From the NCBI RefSeq assembly GCF_014198245.1, contig NZ_JACIHE010000010.1:62001-126000 (forward strand): a DNA stretch of 64,000 nt. The letters are read 5' to 3'. A program made the translations under genes and the position numbers. The notes under the pieces were generated by a model, which worked only from the letters and a program-made list of their open reading frames with translations, was not told the origin of the DNA and searched no databases. The DNA is from Bradyrhizobium sp. cir1 (GTDB taxonomy: Bacteria > Pseudomonadota > Alphaproteobacteria > Rhizobiales > Xanthobacteraceae). The first letter of the stretch is position 1, and every line of letters begins with the position of its first letter. This document shows, piece by piece, positions 44,574 to 53,902 of this stretch.

Positions 44574-45731
44574 TTGACCATCAAGGGCAAGGCCTACATT
44601 GCCGGGATCTACGAACACCCGACCCGGCATGCGCCGGACAAATCCACCGCCCAGCTCCACGCCGAGGTCGCCAAGGGCGCGATCGAGGATGCCGGGATCA
44701 GCAAGGACGATGTCGACGGCTATTTCTGCGCGGGCGACGCGCCCGGCGGCGCCTGGCCGATGGTCGACTATCTCGGCCTGAACACCAAAAAACTCCGCCA
44801 CGTCGATTCCACCGAGACCGGCGGCTGTTCCTACATCATCCATCTCGGCCATGCCGCCGAGGCGATCGCCGCGGGCAAGTGCTCGATCGCGCTGGTTACG
44901 CTGGCCGGCAAGCCGCGCACCGGGGCGATGCCACCGCGCGCGGCCGGCGCTGAGGTCGATTTCGAGTCCGCTTACGGCGCAACCACGCACAATGCCTATG
45001 GCATGTGTGCCATGCGCCACATGCACGACTATGGCACCACCAGCGAGCAGCTCGCCTGGATCAAGGTCGCAGCCTCCCATCATGCGCAATACAATCCGCA
45101 TGCGATGCTCAAGGACGTCGTCACCGTCGAGGACGTGCTGAATTCGCCGATGATCTCCGATCCCCTGCATCGCATGGATTGCTGCGTCGTCTCCGACGGC
45201 GGCGGCGCGCTGATCGTGACGACGCCGGAGATTGCCAAGAGCCTGAAGAAGCCTCTGGTGCGCCTGATCGGCCATGGCGAAGCCATGAAGGGCCCGCGCG
45301 GCGGCAAGGATCTTGACCTCACGTACTCCGCCGGCGTCTGGTCCGGCCCGCGCGCGTTCGAGGAAGCCGGCATCACGCCGAAGGACATCAAATACGCCTC
45401 GATCTATGACAGCTTCACCATCACGGTGTTGATGCAGCTCGAGGACCTCGGCTTCTGCAAGAAGGGCGAGGGCGGCAAGTTCGTCACCGACGGCAACCTG
45501 ATCTCGGGCGTCGGCAAGCTGCCGTTCAACACCGACGGCGGCGGCCTCTGCAGCAACCATCCCGTCAACCGCGGCGGCATGACCAAGATCATCGAGGCCG
45601 TCAGGCAGCTGCGCGGCGAGGCGCATCCGAAGGTGCAGGTCAAGAACTGCGATCTCGCCATCGCCCACGGCACCGGCGGCCTTCTCGGCGTCCGCCACGC
45701 CGCCTCGACGGCCATTCTGGAGCGCGTGTGA
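44574..45731 (+). CDS. Thiolase family protein (SCP2/acetyl-CoA acetyltransferase-like)
   Basis: This 385-residue protein is a thiolase of the lipid-transfer/SCPx group. Reactive Cys85 sits in ETGGCSYIIH, the CSNHPVNRGG motif (around 320) and the C-terminal HGTGG loop are present. The start is a TTG codon with GGAGA about eight bases upstream, giving MTIKGKAYIAG; longer frames upstream have no such site. Its stop overlaps the ATG of the Zn-ribbon OB-fold gene (TGATG). Thiolase/OB-fold pairs form complexes in which the OB protein opens or gates the active site. Confidence 0.9.
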   Translation: MTIKGKAYIAGIYEHPTRHAPDKSTAQLHAEVAKGAIEDAGISKDDVDGYFCAGDAPGGAWPMVDYLGLNTKKLRHVDSTETGGCSYIIHLGHAAEAIAAGKCSIALVTLAGKPRTGAMPPRAAGAEVDFESAYGATTHNAYGMCAMRHMHDYGTTSEQLAWIKVAASHHAQYNPHAMLKDVVTVEDVLNSPMISDPLHRMDCCVVSDGGGALIVTTPEIAKSLKKPLVRLIGHGEAMKGPRGGKDLDLTYSAGVWSGPRAFEEAGITPKDIKYASIYDSFTITVLMQLEDLGFCKKGEGGKFVTDGNLISGVGKLPFNTDGGGLCSNHPVNRGGMTKIIEAVRQLRGEAHPKVQVKNCDLAIAHGTGGLLGVRHAASTAILERV

Positions 45732-46120
45732 TGAGCGAAGTGAAAAAGTATCCGGCCCCGGTGACGAACCCCGAGACCGCTGCGTTCTGGGATGCGGCGA
45801 AAGAGGGCAAGTTCATGATCAAGCGCTGCACCGCCTGCGGCGAAGCGCATTACTTCCCGCGCTCGATCTGCCCGTTCTGCTACTCCGACAAGACGGTGTG
45901 GGAGCAGGCCTCGGGCGAGGGCACGATCTACACCTGGAGCCTGATGCGGAAGTCGCCGACTGGTCCTTACGCCATCGGCTACGTCACGCTGAAGGAGGGG
46001 CCGTCGGTGCAGACCAACTTCGTCGATTGCGATCTGGAGAAGCTGAAGATCGGCCAGAAGGTGAAGGTGGTGTTCAAGCCGACCGACGGCGCCCCGCTGC
46101 CGTTTTTTACGCCGGCTTAG
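45731..46120 (+). CDS. Zn-ribbon/OB-fold (DUF35) acyl-CoA-associated protein
   Basis: This 129-residue protein has the N-terminal rubredoxin-like zinc ribbon with Cys33, Cys36, Cys47 and Cys50 and a C-terminal OB-fold (GEGTIYTWSLM...GYVTLKEGPSVQTNFVDCD). Members bind thiolases in acetoacetyl-CoA/HMG-CoA synthesis or steroid side-chain aldol cleavage. The ATG at 45731 overlaps the thiolase stop, a strong sign that the two act as a complex. Confidence 0.92.
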   Translation: MSEVKKYPAPVTNPETAAFWDAAKEGKFMIKRCTACGEAHYFPRSICPFCYSDKTVWEQASGEGTIYTWSLMRKSPTGPYAIGYVTLKEGPSVQTNFVDCDLEKLKIGQKVKVVFKPTDGAPLPFFTPA

Positions 46121-46126
46121 GACGTT

Positions 46127-46245
46127 CCTCATCCTGAGGAGCTTGCGAAGCAAGCGTCTCGAAGGATGGCCACAACAAAGAAGGGTTTCGGGCATCCTCA
46201 TGGTTCGAGACGGCGCAAGGGCGCCTCCTCACCATGAGGATGAGA
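46127..46245. repeat. Palindromic repeat, CCTCATCCTGAGGAG family
   Basis: CCTCATCCTGAGGAGC...GCGTCTCGAAGGATG and GCATCCTCATGGTTCGAGACG...CCTCACCATGAGGATGAG form an inverted unit in the gap before the MaoC gene. The only copy of this family in the window. Confidence 0.75.
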
Positions 46246-46264
46246 ACCAGAGGAAACCAGAAAA

Positions 46265-47125
46265 ATGTCCGCCAGATACGAAGAGCTCAAAGCCCTCAAA
46301 AACCCCGGCCAGAAATACGCCTACACTGATCGTGAGGTCATGCTCTACGCCTATGGCATCGGCCTCGGCGCCGATCCGATGGACGAGAACGAACTCGCCT
46401 TCGTCAACGAGGGCACGCTGACGCCGCGGCCGCTCAAGGTGGTGCCGACCTTCGCATCCGTTGCCGCGTGGGGCTCGGGTCCGGGCGAGATGAACCTCAA
46501 CCGCGTGATGGTGGTCGACGGCGAGCGCGACATCACCTTTCATCAACCGCTGCCGGTGGCCGCGCACATCACCGCCGATTCCTCCGTGCTCGAGGTCTAC
46601 GACAAGGGCAAGGGCAAGGGCGTCGTGATCAGCCACCAGACCGTGCTCAAGAACGAGAAGGGCGAGAAGCTGGCAACGCTGGTAGCCTCGCGCTTTGCCC
46701 GCGGCGACGGCGGTTTCGGCGGGCCGAACCTGACCCAGCCTGATCCCCACAAGATTCCCACGCGCAGCCCGGACAAGACTATCGACATCACCACGCGTCC
46801 CGACCAGGCACTGGTCTATCGCCTGTGCGGCGACCGCAACCCGCTGCACTCGGATCCCGAGTTCGCCAAGAAGGCCGGCTTCCCGCGCCCGATCCTGCAC
46901 GGCATGTGCACCTACGGCATCACCTGTCGCGGCGTGCTGCAGACCTATGCCGACTACGATGCAAGCGCCTTCCGCCAGCACGTCGCGCGGTTCTCTTCCC
47001 CGGTCTATCCCGGCGAGACCGTGACCATGGACCTCTGGAAGGACGGCAACGTGATCTCGTTCGAAGCCAAGGTGAAGTCGCGCGGCGTCACCGTGATCAA
47101 GAACGGCAAGACGGTGCTGGGTTAG
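46265..47125 (+). CDS. MaoC-type 2-enoyl-CoA hydratase 2
   Basis: This 286-residue protein has two hot-dog domains. The hydratase 2 motif YRLCGDRNPLHSD holds the catalytic pair Asp190 and His195, followed by PILHGMCTYGITCRGVL. It matches the hydratase half of peroxisomal multifunctional enzyme 2 and makes (3R)-hydroxyacyl-CoA. The adjacent SDR gene matches the other half. The ATG lies after AGAGGAAACCAGAAAA. Confidence 0.92.
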   Translation: MSARYEELKALKNPGQKYAYTDREVMLYAYGIGLGADPMDENELAFVNEGTLTPRPLKVVPTFASVAAWGSGPGEMNLNRVMVVDGERDITFHQPLPVAAHITADSSVLEVYDKGKGKGVVISHQTVLKNEKGEKLATLVASRFARGDGGFGGPNLTQPDPHKIPTRSPDKTIDITTRPDQALVYRLCGDRNPLHSDPEFAKKAGFPRPILHGMCTYGITCRGVLQTYADYDASAFRQHVARFSSPVYPGETVTMDLWKDGNVISFEAKVKSRGVTVIKNGKTVLG

Positions 47126-47145
47126 CAACAGGCACCGGCGGTGCG

Positions 47146-47288
47146 CTCCCTCGCCCCGCTTGCGGGGAGAGGGTGGGGTGAGGGGGAGTCTCCCCGGGGA
47201 CGGTGACAGTTGAGTTTGCGGAGGCTCCCCCTCACCCTGAAATCAAGTTGCGCTTGATTTCAGGCCTCTCCCCGCACGCGGGGAGAGG
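47146..47288. repeat. Long palindromic repeat, CTCTCCCC family
   Basis: CCCTCGCCCCGCTTGCGGGGAGAGGGTGGGGTGAGGGGGAG pairs with CTCCCCCTCACCC...CCTCTCCCCGCACGCGGGGAGAGG. A nested hairpin AAATCAAG/CTTGATTT lies inside. Related to the unit at 16672. Confidence 0.8.
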
Positions 47289-47321
47289 CGAAGAAGGAAA
47301 AACAAACAGGGAGAAGCCACC

Positions 47322-48200
47322 ATGGGACTACTCGACGGCAAGGTTGCGCTGATCACCGGTGCGGGCGGGGGGCTCGGTGAGGCCTACGCAAAGCTGTTCG
47401 CGCGGGAAGGGGCCTCGGTCGTCGTCAACGATCTCGGCGGCCCCCGCGATGGCTCCGGCGCCGACAAATCCATGGCGCAGCTTGTGGTGGACGCGATCAA
47501 GGCCGAGGGCGGCAAGGCGGTCGCCAACGGCGCCGACATCTCCACCATGGAGGGCGGCCAGTCGGTGTTTGACGACGCCATCAGGCACTTCGGCCGCGCT
47601 GACATCCTCGTCAACAACGCCGGCATCCTGCGCGACCAGACCTTCGCCAAGGCCTCCGAGGCCGACTGGGACAAGGTTATCAAGGTCCATTTGAAGGGTA
47701 CCTTTTGTTGCACCATGCCGGTGTTTCGCTGGATGCGGGAAAACGGCGGGGGCGTCATCGTCAACACCTCCTCGACATCAGGGCTGATCGGTAATTTCGG
47801 CCAGACCAATTACGGCGCGGCTAAGGGCGGCATCTGGGGCCTGTCCAACGTGCTCGCGATCGAGGGCCGGAAGTACAACATTCGGATATGGACGCTGGCC
47901 CCGGGCGCTCTGACCCGCATGACCGCAGACCTGCCCCGCTATAAGGAGAACCCGGGGGCGGCGCTGGGGCCGGACGGCATCGCGCCGGCCGTGCTATACA
48001 TGGTCAGCGACTTGTCGGGCGACCAGACCGGCAAGGTGCTGGGCGTGTCCGGGCCCCGCGGCGTGCGCGAAATGCGGATGATGGAAATGGAAGGCTGGAA
48101 ACCGCCGCACTCGGGCTGGAACGCCCAGGACATCGTCGATCACGCCAAGGAGATCTTCTTCTCCGAGGAGCAGATCAAGATGGGGGCGCGGAGGTTTTAG
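47322..48200 (+). CDS. SDR 3-hydroxyacyl-CoA dehydrogenase, MFE-2 type
   Basis: This 292-residue protein is a short-chain dehydrogenase with TGAGGGLG at 12-19, NNAG at 98-101 (followed by ILRDQTF), Ser151, Tyr164 and Lys168. The sequence between residues 1 and 200 closely follows the dehydrogenase domain of eukaryotic peroxisomal MFE-2 (GASVVVNDLGG, GNFGQTNYGAAK, AIEGRKYNI). It should oxidise (3R)-hydroxyacyl-CoA formed by the MaoC protein encoded upstream. GGGAGAAG precedes the ATG. Confidence 0.92.
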   Translation: MGLLDGKVALITGAGGGLGEAYAKLFAREGASVVVNDLGGPRDGSGADKSMAQLVVDAIKAEGGKAVANGADISTMEGGQSVFDDAIRHFGRADILVNNAGILRDQTFAKASEADWDKVIKVHLKGTFCCTMPVFRWMRENGGGVIVNTSSTSGLIGNFGQTNYGAAKGGIWGLSNVLAIEGRKYNIRIWTLAPGALTRMTADLPRYKENPGAALGPDGIAPAVLYMVSDLSGDQTGKVLGVSGPRGVREMRMMEMEGWKPPHSGWNAQDIVDHAKEIFFSEEQIKMGARRF

Positions 48201-48207
48201 GCCATGG

Positions 48208-48303
48208 TCGTCCCGGGGCGCGCAGCGAACCCGGGACCTAGAGATTCTCAGGTGCGCAATTGCGCACCAGAGTTCGATGCTGACGCATCGCCCCGGAATG
48301 ACG
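48208..48303. repeat. Palindromic repeat, CGTCCCGGGG/CCCCGGAATGACG family
   Basis: TCGTCCCGGGGCGCGCAGCG...GGTGCGCAATTGCGCACC...CGCCCCGGAATGACGA; the inner GGTGCGCAATTGCGCACC is a perfect palindrome. Related to units at 12001 and 34505. Confidence 0.75.
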
Positions 48304-48323
48304 AACAAAGGGATATTGGACTG

Positions 48324-49277
48324 ATGAAACTGACCGCCGACGCCAAGGGCACCTTCGCAATCGCGCCGACACCGTTCCACGATGACGGCCGGATCGACGA
48401 GCGCTCGATCGACCGCCTGACCGATTTCTACGAGGAGGTCGGCTGCGACGGCGTCACGGTGCTGGGCATCCTCGGCGAGGCGCCGAAGCTCGATGCTGCC
48501 GAGGCCGAGCAGGTGGCGGTGCGCTACGTCAAGCGCGCCAAGAAAATGCAGGTGATCGTCGGCGTCTCTGCGCCGGGCTTTGCCACCATGCGCTCGCTGG
48601 CGAAGGCCTCGATGGATGCGGGCGCGGCCGGCGTGATGATTGCGCCGCCGCCGTCGCTTCGCACCGACGACCAGATCGTCGGCTATTTCAAGCAGGCCGC
48701 GGAAGCGATCGGCCCTGATGTGCCCTGGGTGCTTCAGGATTATCCGCTGACCTTGCAGGTCGTGTTCACCCCCGCCGTGATCCGCAAGATCGTCATGGAC
48801 AATCCGAACTGCGTGATGCTCAAGCACGAGGACTGGCCGGGCCTGGAGAAGATCTCGACGCTGCGCGGCTTCCAGAAGGACGGCTCGCTCCGCCCGCTCT
48901 CGATCCTGTGCGGCAATGGCGGCACCTTCCTGGACTTCGAGATGGAGCGCGGCGCCGACGGTGCCATGACCGGCTACGCCTTCCCGGAGCTCCTGATCGA
49001 CGTCGTGAACCTCTCCAAGGCCGGCAAGCGCGATGCCGCGCATGATCTGTTCGATGCGCATCTGCCGCTGATCCGCTACGAGCAGCAGCCCGGCGTCGGC
49101 CTCACCGTGCGCAAATACGTGCTGCAGAAGCGCGGCATCATCGCCTCCAGCGCGCAGCGCAAGCCCGGCGCGACGATGACGGCGACGGCGAAGGCCGAGG
49201 TCGACTATCTGCTGTCGCGCGTTGCCCGTTTCGACAAGCGCGCCAATCTCGGCCCGCAATCCAGCGCCGCGGGTTAG
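48324..49277 (+). CDS. Dihydrodipicolinate synthase (DHDPS/NAL) family protein
   Basis: This 317-residue TIM-barrel protein belongs to the class I aldolase DHDPS/N-acetylneuraminate lyase family. TVLGILGEAPKL (residues 45-56), the QDYP tyrosine at 140 and Schiff-base lysine 167 in MLKHEDWPG are present. True DapA is unlikely, given the degradation context; related members are 2-keto-3-deoxy sugar acid or aromatic aldolases/hydratases. The start at 48324 follows AAGGGATATTGG; an upstream open frame runs through an intergenic repeat. Stop is 5 bases before the Nudix gene. Confidence 0.9.
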   Translation: MKLTADAKGTFAIAPTPFHDDGRIDERSIDRLTDFYEEVGCDGVTVLGILGEAPKLDAAEAEQVAVRYVKRAKKMQVIVGVSAPGFATMRSLAKASMDAGAAGVMIAPPPSLRTDDQIVGYFKQAAEAIGPDVPWVLQDYPLTLQVVFTPAVIRKIVMDNPNCVMLKHEDWPGLEKISTLRGFQKDGSLRPLSILCGNGGTFLDFEMERGADGAMTGYAFPELLIDVVNLSKAGKRDAAHDLFDAHLPLIRYEQQPGVGLTVRKYVLQKRGIIASSAQRKPGATMTATAKAEVDYLLSRVARFDKRANLGPQSSAAG

Positions 49278-49281
49278 TCGC

Positions 49282-50097
49282 ATGGCCGAGACATCAGCAT
49301 CACGCCCGGCGTCGACGATCCTGCTGCTGCGCGACGGCGCAAAGGCCGACGGCAAGAGCCGCGGCGAGGTCGAGGTCTTCATGATGGTTCGCCATCATCA
49401 GATCGAGTTCAACTCGGGCGCGCTGGTGTTTCCGGGCGGCAGCGTCGATGCCGGCGACAACGAGATCGTCGCCCGCGCCGACCTCTATTCAGGCGGCGAA
49501 GGCCTCAGCGAAGCGGACCGCGGTTTTCGTATCGCCGCGATCCGCGAGACGTTTGAGGAGAGCGGCATCCTGCTGGCGCGGTCCAGGGACACGGGCACGC
49601 CTGTTGATGCCAGGCGCGCCGGCGAGATCGCGGACAAGCACCGCGTCGCGCTCAACGAGCACAAGATCAGCTTCCTCAGCATCCTCGCTGAAAACGGCCT
49701 CCAGCTCGCGCTCGACACGCTCGTGCCTTACGCGCACTGGATCACGCCGGAGGGCATGCCGAAACGGTTCGATACCTGGTTTTTCCTCGCCGCCGCGCCG
49801 CCCAACCAGCTCGGTGCGCATGACGGCCGCGAGTCGACTGACTCGATCTGGGTCTCGCCCCGCGAGGCGGTCGAGGGCGGCGAGAGCGGCCGCTTCAAGC
49901 TGCCGTTCCCGACCACGCGCAATTTGATCCGGCTCGCCAAGCAGGGCAGCGTGAAAGACGCGCTCGACCATGCCAAGGGCCTGTCGATCGTCACGGTGAT
50001 GCCGGTCATGACCAGGACCGAAACCGGCCGCCAGCTCCGCATCCCCCGCGAGGCCGGTTATGACGGCGAGGTGTTCGAGGTCGGCGCGGTCGGCTGA
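49282..50097 (+). CDS. Nudix hydrolase, NUDT7/NUDT19-like
   Basis: This 271-residue protein has a Nudix fold in which the Nudix box is split: GALVFPGGSVDAGD (46-59) is separated by an insertion from AAIRETFEESGILL (85-98), where the REtxEExG core is intact. This expanded box is typical of the NUDT19/NUDT7-type CoA and acyl-CoA diphosphatases. Located next to acyl-CoA enzymes, it may recycle CoA thioesters. Start chosen at 49282, five bases after the previous stop. Confidence 0.88.
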   Translation: MAETSASRPASTILLLRDGAKADGKSRGEVEVFMMVRHHQIEFNSGALVFPGGSVDAGDNEIVARADLYSGGEGLSEADRGFRIAAIRETFEESGILLARSRDTGTPVDARRAGEIADKHRVALNEHKISFLSILAENGLQLALDTLVPYAHWITPEGMPKRFDTWFFLAAAPPNQLGAHDGRESTDSIWVSPREAVEGGESGRFKLPFPTTRNLIRLAKQGSVKDALDHAKGLSIVTVMPVMTRTETGRQLRIPREAGYDGEVFEVGAVG

Positions 50098-50176
50098 TAC
50101 ACTTCGACACGCAGCGAAGTATTGGCGAGCGCGGACGCACTAGGTTCCGTCCATCGTGAATGGACGGGACGCAAAG

Positions 50177-51091
50177 ATGGACAACCGGCAGGAGACCAAC
50201 ATCGCCGTCGAGCTGGCGCTGCTGGTCGCGCTCGCAACGCTCTGGGGCGGCTCCTACACCTTCATCAAGCTCGGCGTCGCCACCATCCCGCCGATCACGC
50301 TGATCGCGGCGCGCACCGCGATCGCCGGCCTGCTGCTGCTCATCGTCATGCGGGCGCGCGGCATCAAGATGCCGATGGATGCCGCGACCTGGCAGCGCTT
50401 CGCGTTCCAGGCGGTGCTCAACAGCGTCATCCCCTGGACGCTGATCGCCTGGGGCGAGCGTCATGTCGATGCCGCGCTCGCCACCATCCTCAACTCGGCC
50501 GGACCGATCTTCACATTCCTGCTCACGGCGGTCGTCACCCGCCACGAGGCGACGACACCGCGAAAGCTGTTCGGCGTGGTCGCCGGCATGGCCGGCATCC
50601 TGCTGATCGTCGGCGTCGATGCCTTCCATGACATCGGCAGCGGCCTCGTGGCGGAAGCCGCGATCGTTGCCGCCGCCATCTGCTACGCCTGCGCCGCGAT
50701 CTTCGGCCGCAGCTTCAAGGGCCTTGATCCGATGGCCCCTGCGGCCGGCTCGCTGCTGGCGGGGGCGGCGGTCCTGATCCCGGCCTCGCTGCTCCTCGAG
50801 CGGCCCTGGACGCTGTCGCCCTCACTTGGCTCCGTGCTGGCGCTGCTCGCGCTGGCGACCTTCTCGACCGCCGCGGCGTTTGCGATCTACTTCCGCCTGA
50901 TCCAGACCCTGGGCTCGGTCGGCACCACTGCGCAGGCCTACTTGCGCGTCCCCATCGGGGTCGCCATCAGCGTCGCCTTCCTCGGCGAAAGCCTGAGCCG
51001 GACCGCCTGGATTGGGCTCGCCTGCGTCGTCCTCGGCGTCGCCGCCATGACGATCCCGGCCGGGCGGCGGGCAAGCGTCAAAACGCCATAA
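50177..51091 (+). CDS. DMT-family (EamA) transporter
   Basis: This 304-residue protein has ten hydrophobic helices in two EamA repeats (VALATLWGGSYTFIKLGVATIPPITLIAARTAIAGL and the second starting near AAIVAAAICYACAAIFG). It is an inner-membrane exporter of drugs, amino acids or metabolites; substrate unknown. The ATG at 50177 was chosen over an upstream in-frame GTG at 50156. Confidence 0.9.
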   Translation: MDNRQETNIAVELALLVALATLWGGSYTFIKLGVATIPPITLIAARTAIAGLLLLIVMRARGIKMPMDAATWQRFAFQAVLNSVIPWTLIAWGERHVDAALATILNSAGPIFTFLLTAVVTRHEATTPRKLFGVVAGMAGILLIVGVDAFHDIGSGLVAEAAIVAAAICYACAAIFGRSFKGLDPMAPAAGSLLAGAAVLIPASLLLERPWTLSPSLGSVLALLALATFSTAAAFAIYFRLIQTLGSVGTTAQAYLRVPIGVAISVAFLGESLSRTAWIGLACVVLGVAAMTIPAGRRASVKTP

Positions 51092-51214
51092 TCCGGTGCG
51101 GAGGGCGGGCCGAGACCTGCGATATTAAGGATATTCCGCGGCGGCAGGCATGTTCCCCCGGGCCCGCAATACGTCGTATATTGGGCTTCCAGTAGCCCGG
51201 TCCTCAACGCACCA

Positions 51215-53902
51215 ATGTCCGCCGAATTGACGCCGCCCCCTGAGAAAAAGCGAATATTTTCGCTGTCCATCGGCCAGCTGACGTTCGGAAGCTTCATCCT
51301 GGTGCTGGCGGTGATCATCGTCACCTCGACCGCGAGCGTGATTGCGATCCGGCACATCGACACGACCTTCGCCGAGTTGCAGCGGCTGCAGAGCGTCGGC
51401 GACCTCGCCGAGGACATCGACCGTCGCATGAACGAGCTGCGGCTCGCCGCGCGCGACTTCGTGACCGATCCCGGCGCCGGTATCCAGTTCAAGCAGGTGG
51501 GGGAAGCGGCCTCGACACTCAGCGACATCCTGAAGAAGACCCGCATCGAGCTCGCGCCCGAGCAGCAGGACATGATCGACGGGGTCACCGAGCGGCTTGC
51601 GACCTATCGCAATGGCCTCGAGCGGATCTCGACGCTGATCGACCGCCGCGCCCAGCTGCTTGCCGGCCTGCCGCCGCTGCGCGACCAGTTCGACGCGGCG
51701 GTCTCCGGCGCCGCCGATCGCGAGCTCGCCTCCCGCCTGTCCGAGGCGCAGAGCCGGATCGCGCTCGGATTGCTCGCGCGCAATCCGTCGGCGGCCGAGC
51801 AGTCCGCACAGGGCATGCGCGCGATGGATATCACCGATCCCAAGCTCAAGGCGGCGGTGAACGATTATGCCGAGGCGATCATGGCGGTCGCCGTCCGCGA
51901 GCGTCAGATCGCCGACATCGACCGCGAGGTGCTGGGCACCGAGGGCCGGCTGATCGGGCGCGTCACCGAATTGCTGCGCGAGGTCAGCGCAAGGCGCGGC
52001 CACGTGCTGTCGCGAGATTTTGCCCGCACCCTGACGGAGGCGCGCTGGCAGAGCATCGTGCTCGGCTCCATCGGCGTGCTGATCGGCATCGTCGCGGCCG
52101 CCTTCGTGGTGCGGCGCACGGTGCGCCCGCTGGCCCAGATCGCTAGGTCGATCCGCGCGCTTGCGGCCGGCCAGAAGGACACCTCGATCCCGTCCGCCGA
52201 TCTCGACAACGAGATCGGCGACATCGCACGTGCGGCCGAAGTGTTCCGGCGCGCGCTGGAGGAGGCCGACACCGCGCGCGAGGCGGCGGTGCGCGCGCTC
52301 ACCGAGCAACGCCTCGCCGAAGAGAGCTATCGAAAACTGTTCGAGGGTTCGGTCGACGGTATCTACGTCACGACCCCGGCCGGCGACCTCCTCAACGCCA
52401 ATCCGGCGCTGGCGCGGATGATGGGCTATGACAGCCCGCAGCATCTGATCGACAGCATCAACGACATCGCCCACACCATCTATGTCCATCCCGAGGCGCG
52501 CGACGAATACCAGCGGCTGATGGCGCGCGACGGTATGGTGCGCGAGTTCGAGTATCAGGTGCGCCAGCGCAGCGGCGATATCCTCTGGCTCTCCGACAGC
52601 GCCACCGGCGTGCGGGACGAGCAGGGCAACATCGTCCGCTACGAGGGCACGCTGCGCGACATCACCGACCAGAAGCGGGCGGAGGACGCGATCGCTGAAG
52701 GCCGCCGCCTGCTCCAGCAGGTCATCGACACCGTGCCCGCTGTCATCAACGTCAAGGACCGCGACCTGCGCTACGTGCTGATGAACCGCTACATGGCCGG
52801 CATCTTCGGCATCGAGCCGGCCGATGCGCTCGGCCGGACCACGGCCGACCTGATGTCGCGTTACGGTGCGGCCAAGACCGACGAGAACGACAAGCGCGTG
52901 CTCAAGCTGCGCAAGGGCCTGGGCTTCTACGAGGAGGAGTACAAGGACGCTGCCGGCAACATGCGGCAATGGCTGGTCAACAAGCTGCCGCTGCTCGATG
53001 CCGATGGCGAGATCGAGCGAATCGTCACGGTGGCGCTCGACATCGGCGAGCGCAAGCGCGGCGAGCAGGAAATGCGCAAGGCCAAGGAATCGGCGGAGAC
53101 CGCGCTACGCAATCTGCGCGAGACGCAGGCCTCGCTGATCGAGGCGGAGAAGCTGGCCGCGCTCGGACGGCTGGTCGCCGGCGTCGCGCACGAGGTCAAC
53201 AATCCCGTCGGCATCAGTCTCACGGTTGCCTCGGCGCTGGAGCGCAAGACCGCGATGTTCACGTCCGAAGTCGAGCGCGGCGAGCTTCGCCGCTCCACAC
53301 TCAACGACTTCCTCAACACCAGCCGCGACGCGTCCTCGCAGCTCGTCTCCAATCTCAACCGCGCCGCCGAGTTGATCCAGTCGTTCAAGCAGGTCGCGGC
53401 CGACCGCAACTATTCGGACCAGCGCACCTTCGACCTCGGCGACCTCACCGAGCAGGTGGTGATGAGCCTGCGGCCGGGCCTGCGCAAACACAACCTGACC
53501 CTCAACGTCGACTGCCAGACCAACCTGACCATGAACAGCTATCCCGGCCCGTACGGGCAGGTGCTCACCAACCTGTTTCTCAATTCGGTGGCGCACGCCT
53601 TTCCCGACGGGCGCCCGGGGATCATCGACATCCAGGTGCGCGAGTCCGGCAAGGACAATGTCGAGATCATCTTTTCCGACAATGGCTGCGGCATGTCGCT
53701 CGACGTCCGCCGTCGCGCATTTGATCCGTTCTTTACGACGCGGCGCGACCAAGGCGGCACCGGTCTCGGGCTGCATATCGTCTACAGCATCGTCACCAAC
53801 CGGCTCGGCGGTCGGCTCGATCTCGATTCCGAGCCGGGCGGCGGTACGCGCATCCAGATGATTTTGCCGCGCACGGCGCCGCTGGAACAGGCCGCGGAGT
53901 AG
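51215..53902 (+). CDS. Large PAS-domain sensor histidine kinase
   Basis: This 895-residue protein has a helix at about 20-46, a periplasmic helical sensor region (47-277), a second helix (278-300), a HAMP domain (303-345), two PAS domains (about 366-490 and 500-625), a coiled-coil link, and the kinase core. The phospho-acceptor is His659 in VAGVAHEVNNPVG. The N box (NLFLNSVAHA, near 786) and G box (GGTGLGLHIV, near 847) are intact. No response regulator is adjacent, so it is an orphan. Its stop abuts the stop of the convergent GrlR-like gene. Confidence 0.92.
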   Translation: MSAELTPPPEKKRIFSLSIGQLTFGSFILVLAVIIVTSTASVIAIRHIDTTFAELQRLQSVGDLAEDIDRRMNELRLAARDFVTDPGAGIQFKQVGEAASTLSDILKKTRIELAPEQQDMIDGVTERLATYRNGLERISTLIDRRAQLLAGLPPLRDQFDAAVSGAADRELASRLSEAQSRIALGLLARNPSAAEQSAQGMRAMDITDPKLKAAVNDYAEAIMAVAVRERQIADIDREVLGTEGRLIGRVTELLREVSARRGHVLSRDFARTLTEARWQSIVLGSIGVLIGIVAAAFVVRRTVRPLAQIARSIRALAAGQKDTSIPSADLDNEIGDIARAAEVFRRALEEADTAREAAVRALTEQRLAEESYRKLFEGSVDGIYVTTPAGDLLNANPALARMMGYDSPQHLIDSINDIAHTIYVHPEARDEYQRLMARDGMVREFEYQVRQRSGDILWLSDSATGVRDEQGNIVRYEGTLRDITDQKRAEDAIAEGRRLLQQVIDTVPAVINVKDRDLRYVLMNRYMAGIFGIEPADALGRTTADLMSRYGAAKTDENDKRVLKLRKGLGFYEEEYKDAAGNMRQWLVNKLPLLDADGEIERIVTVALDIGERKRGEQEMRKAKESAETALRNLRETQASLIEAEKLAALGRLVAGVAHEVNNPVGISLTVASALERKTAMFTSEVERGELRRSTLNDFLNTSRDASSQLVSNLNRAAELIQSFKQVAADRNYSDQRTFDLGDLTEQVVMSLRPGLRKHNLTLNVDCQTNLTMNSYPGPYGQVLTNLFLNSVAHAFPDGRPGIIDIQVRESGKDNVEIIFSDNGCGMSLDVRRRAFDPFFTTRRDQGGTGLGLHIVYSIVTNRLGGRLDLDSEPGGGTRIQMILPRTAPLEQAAE

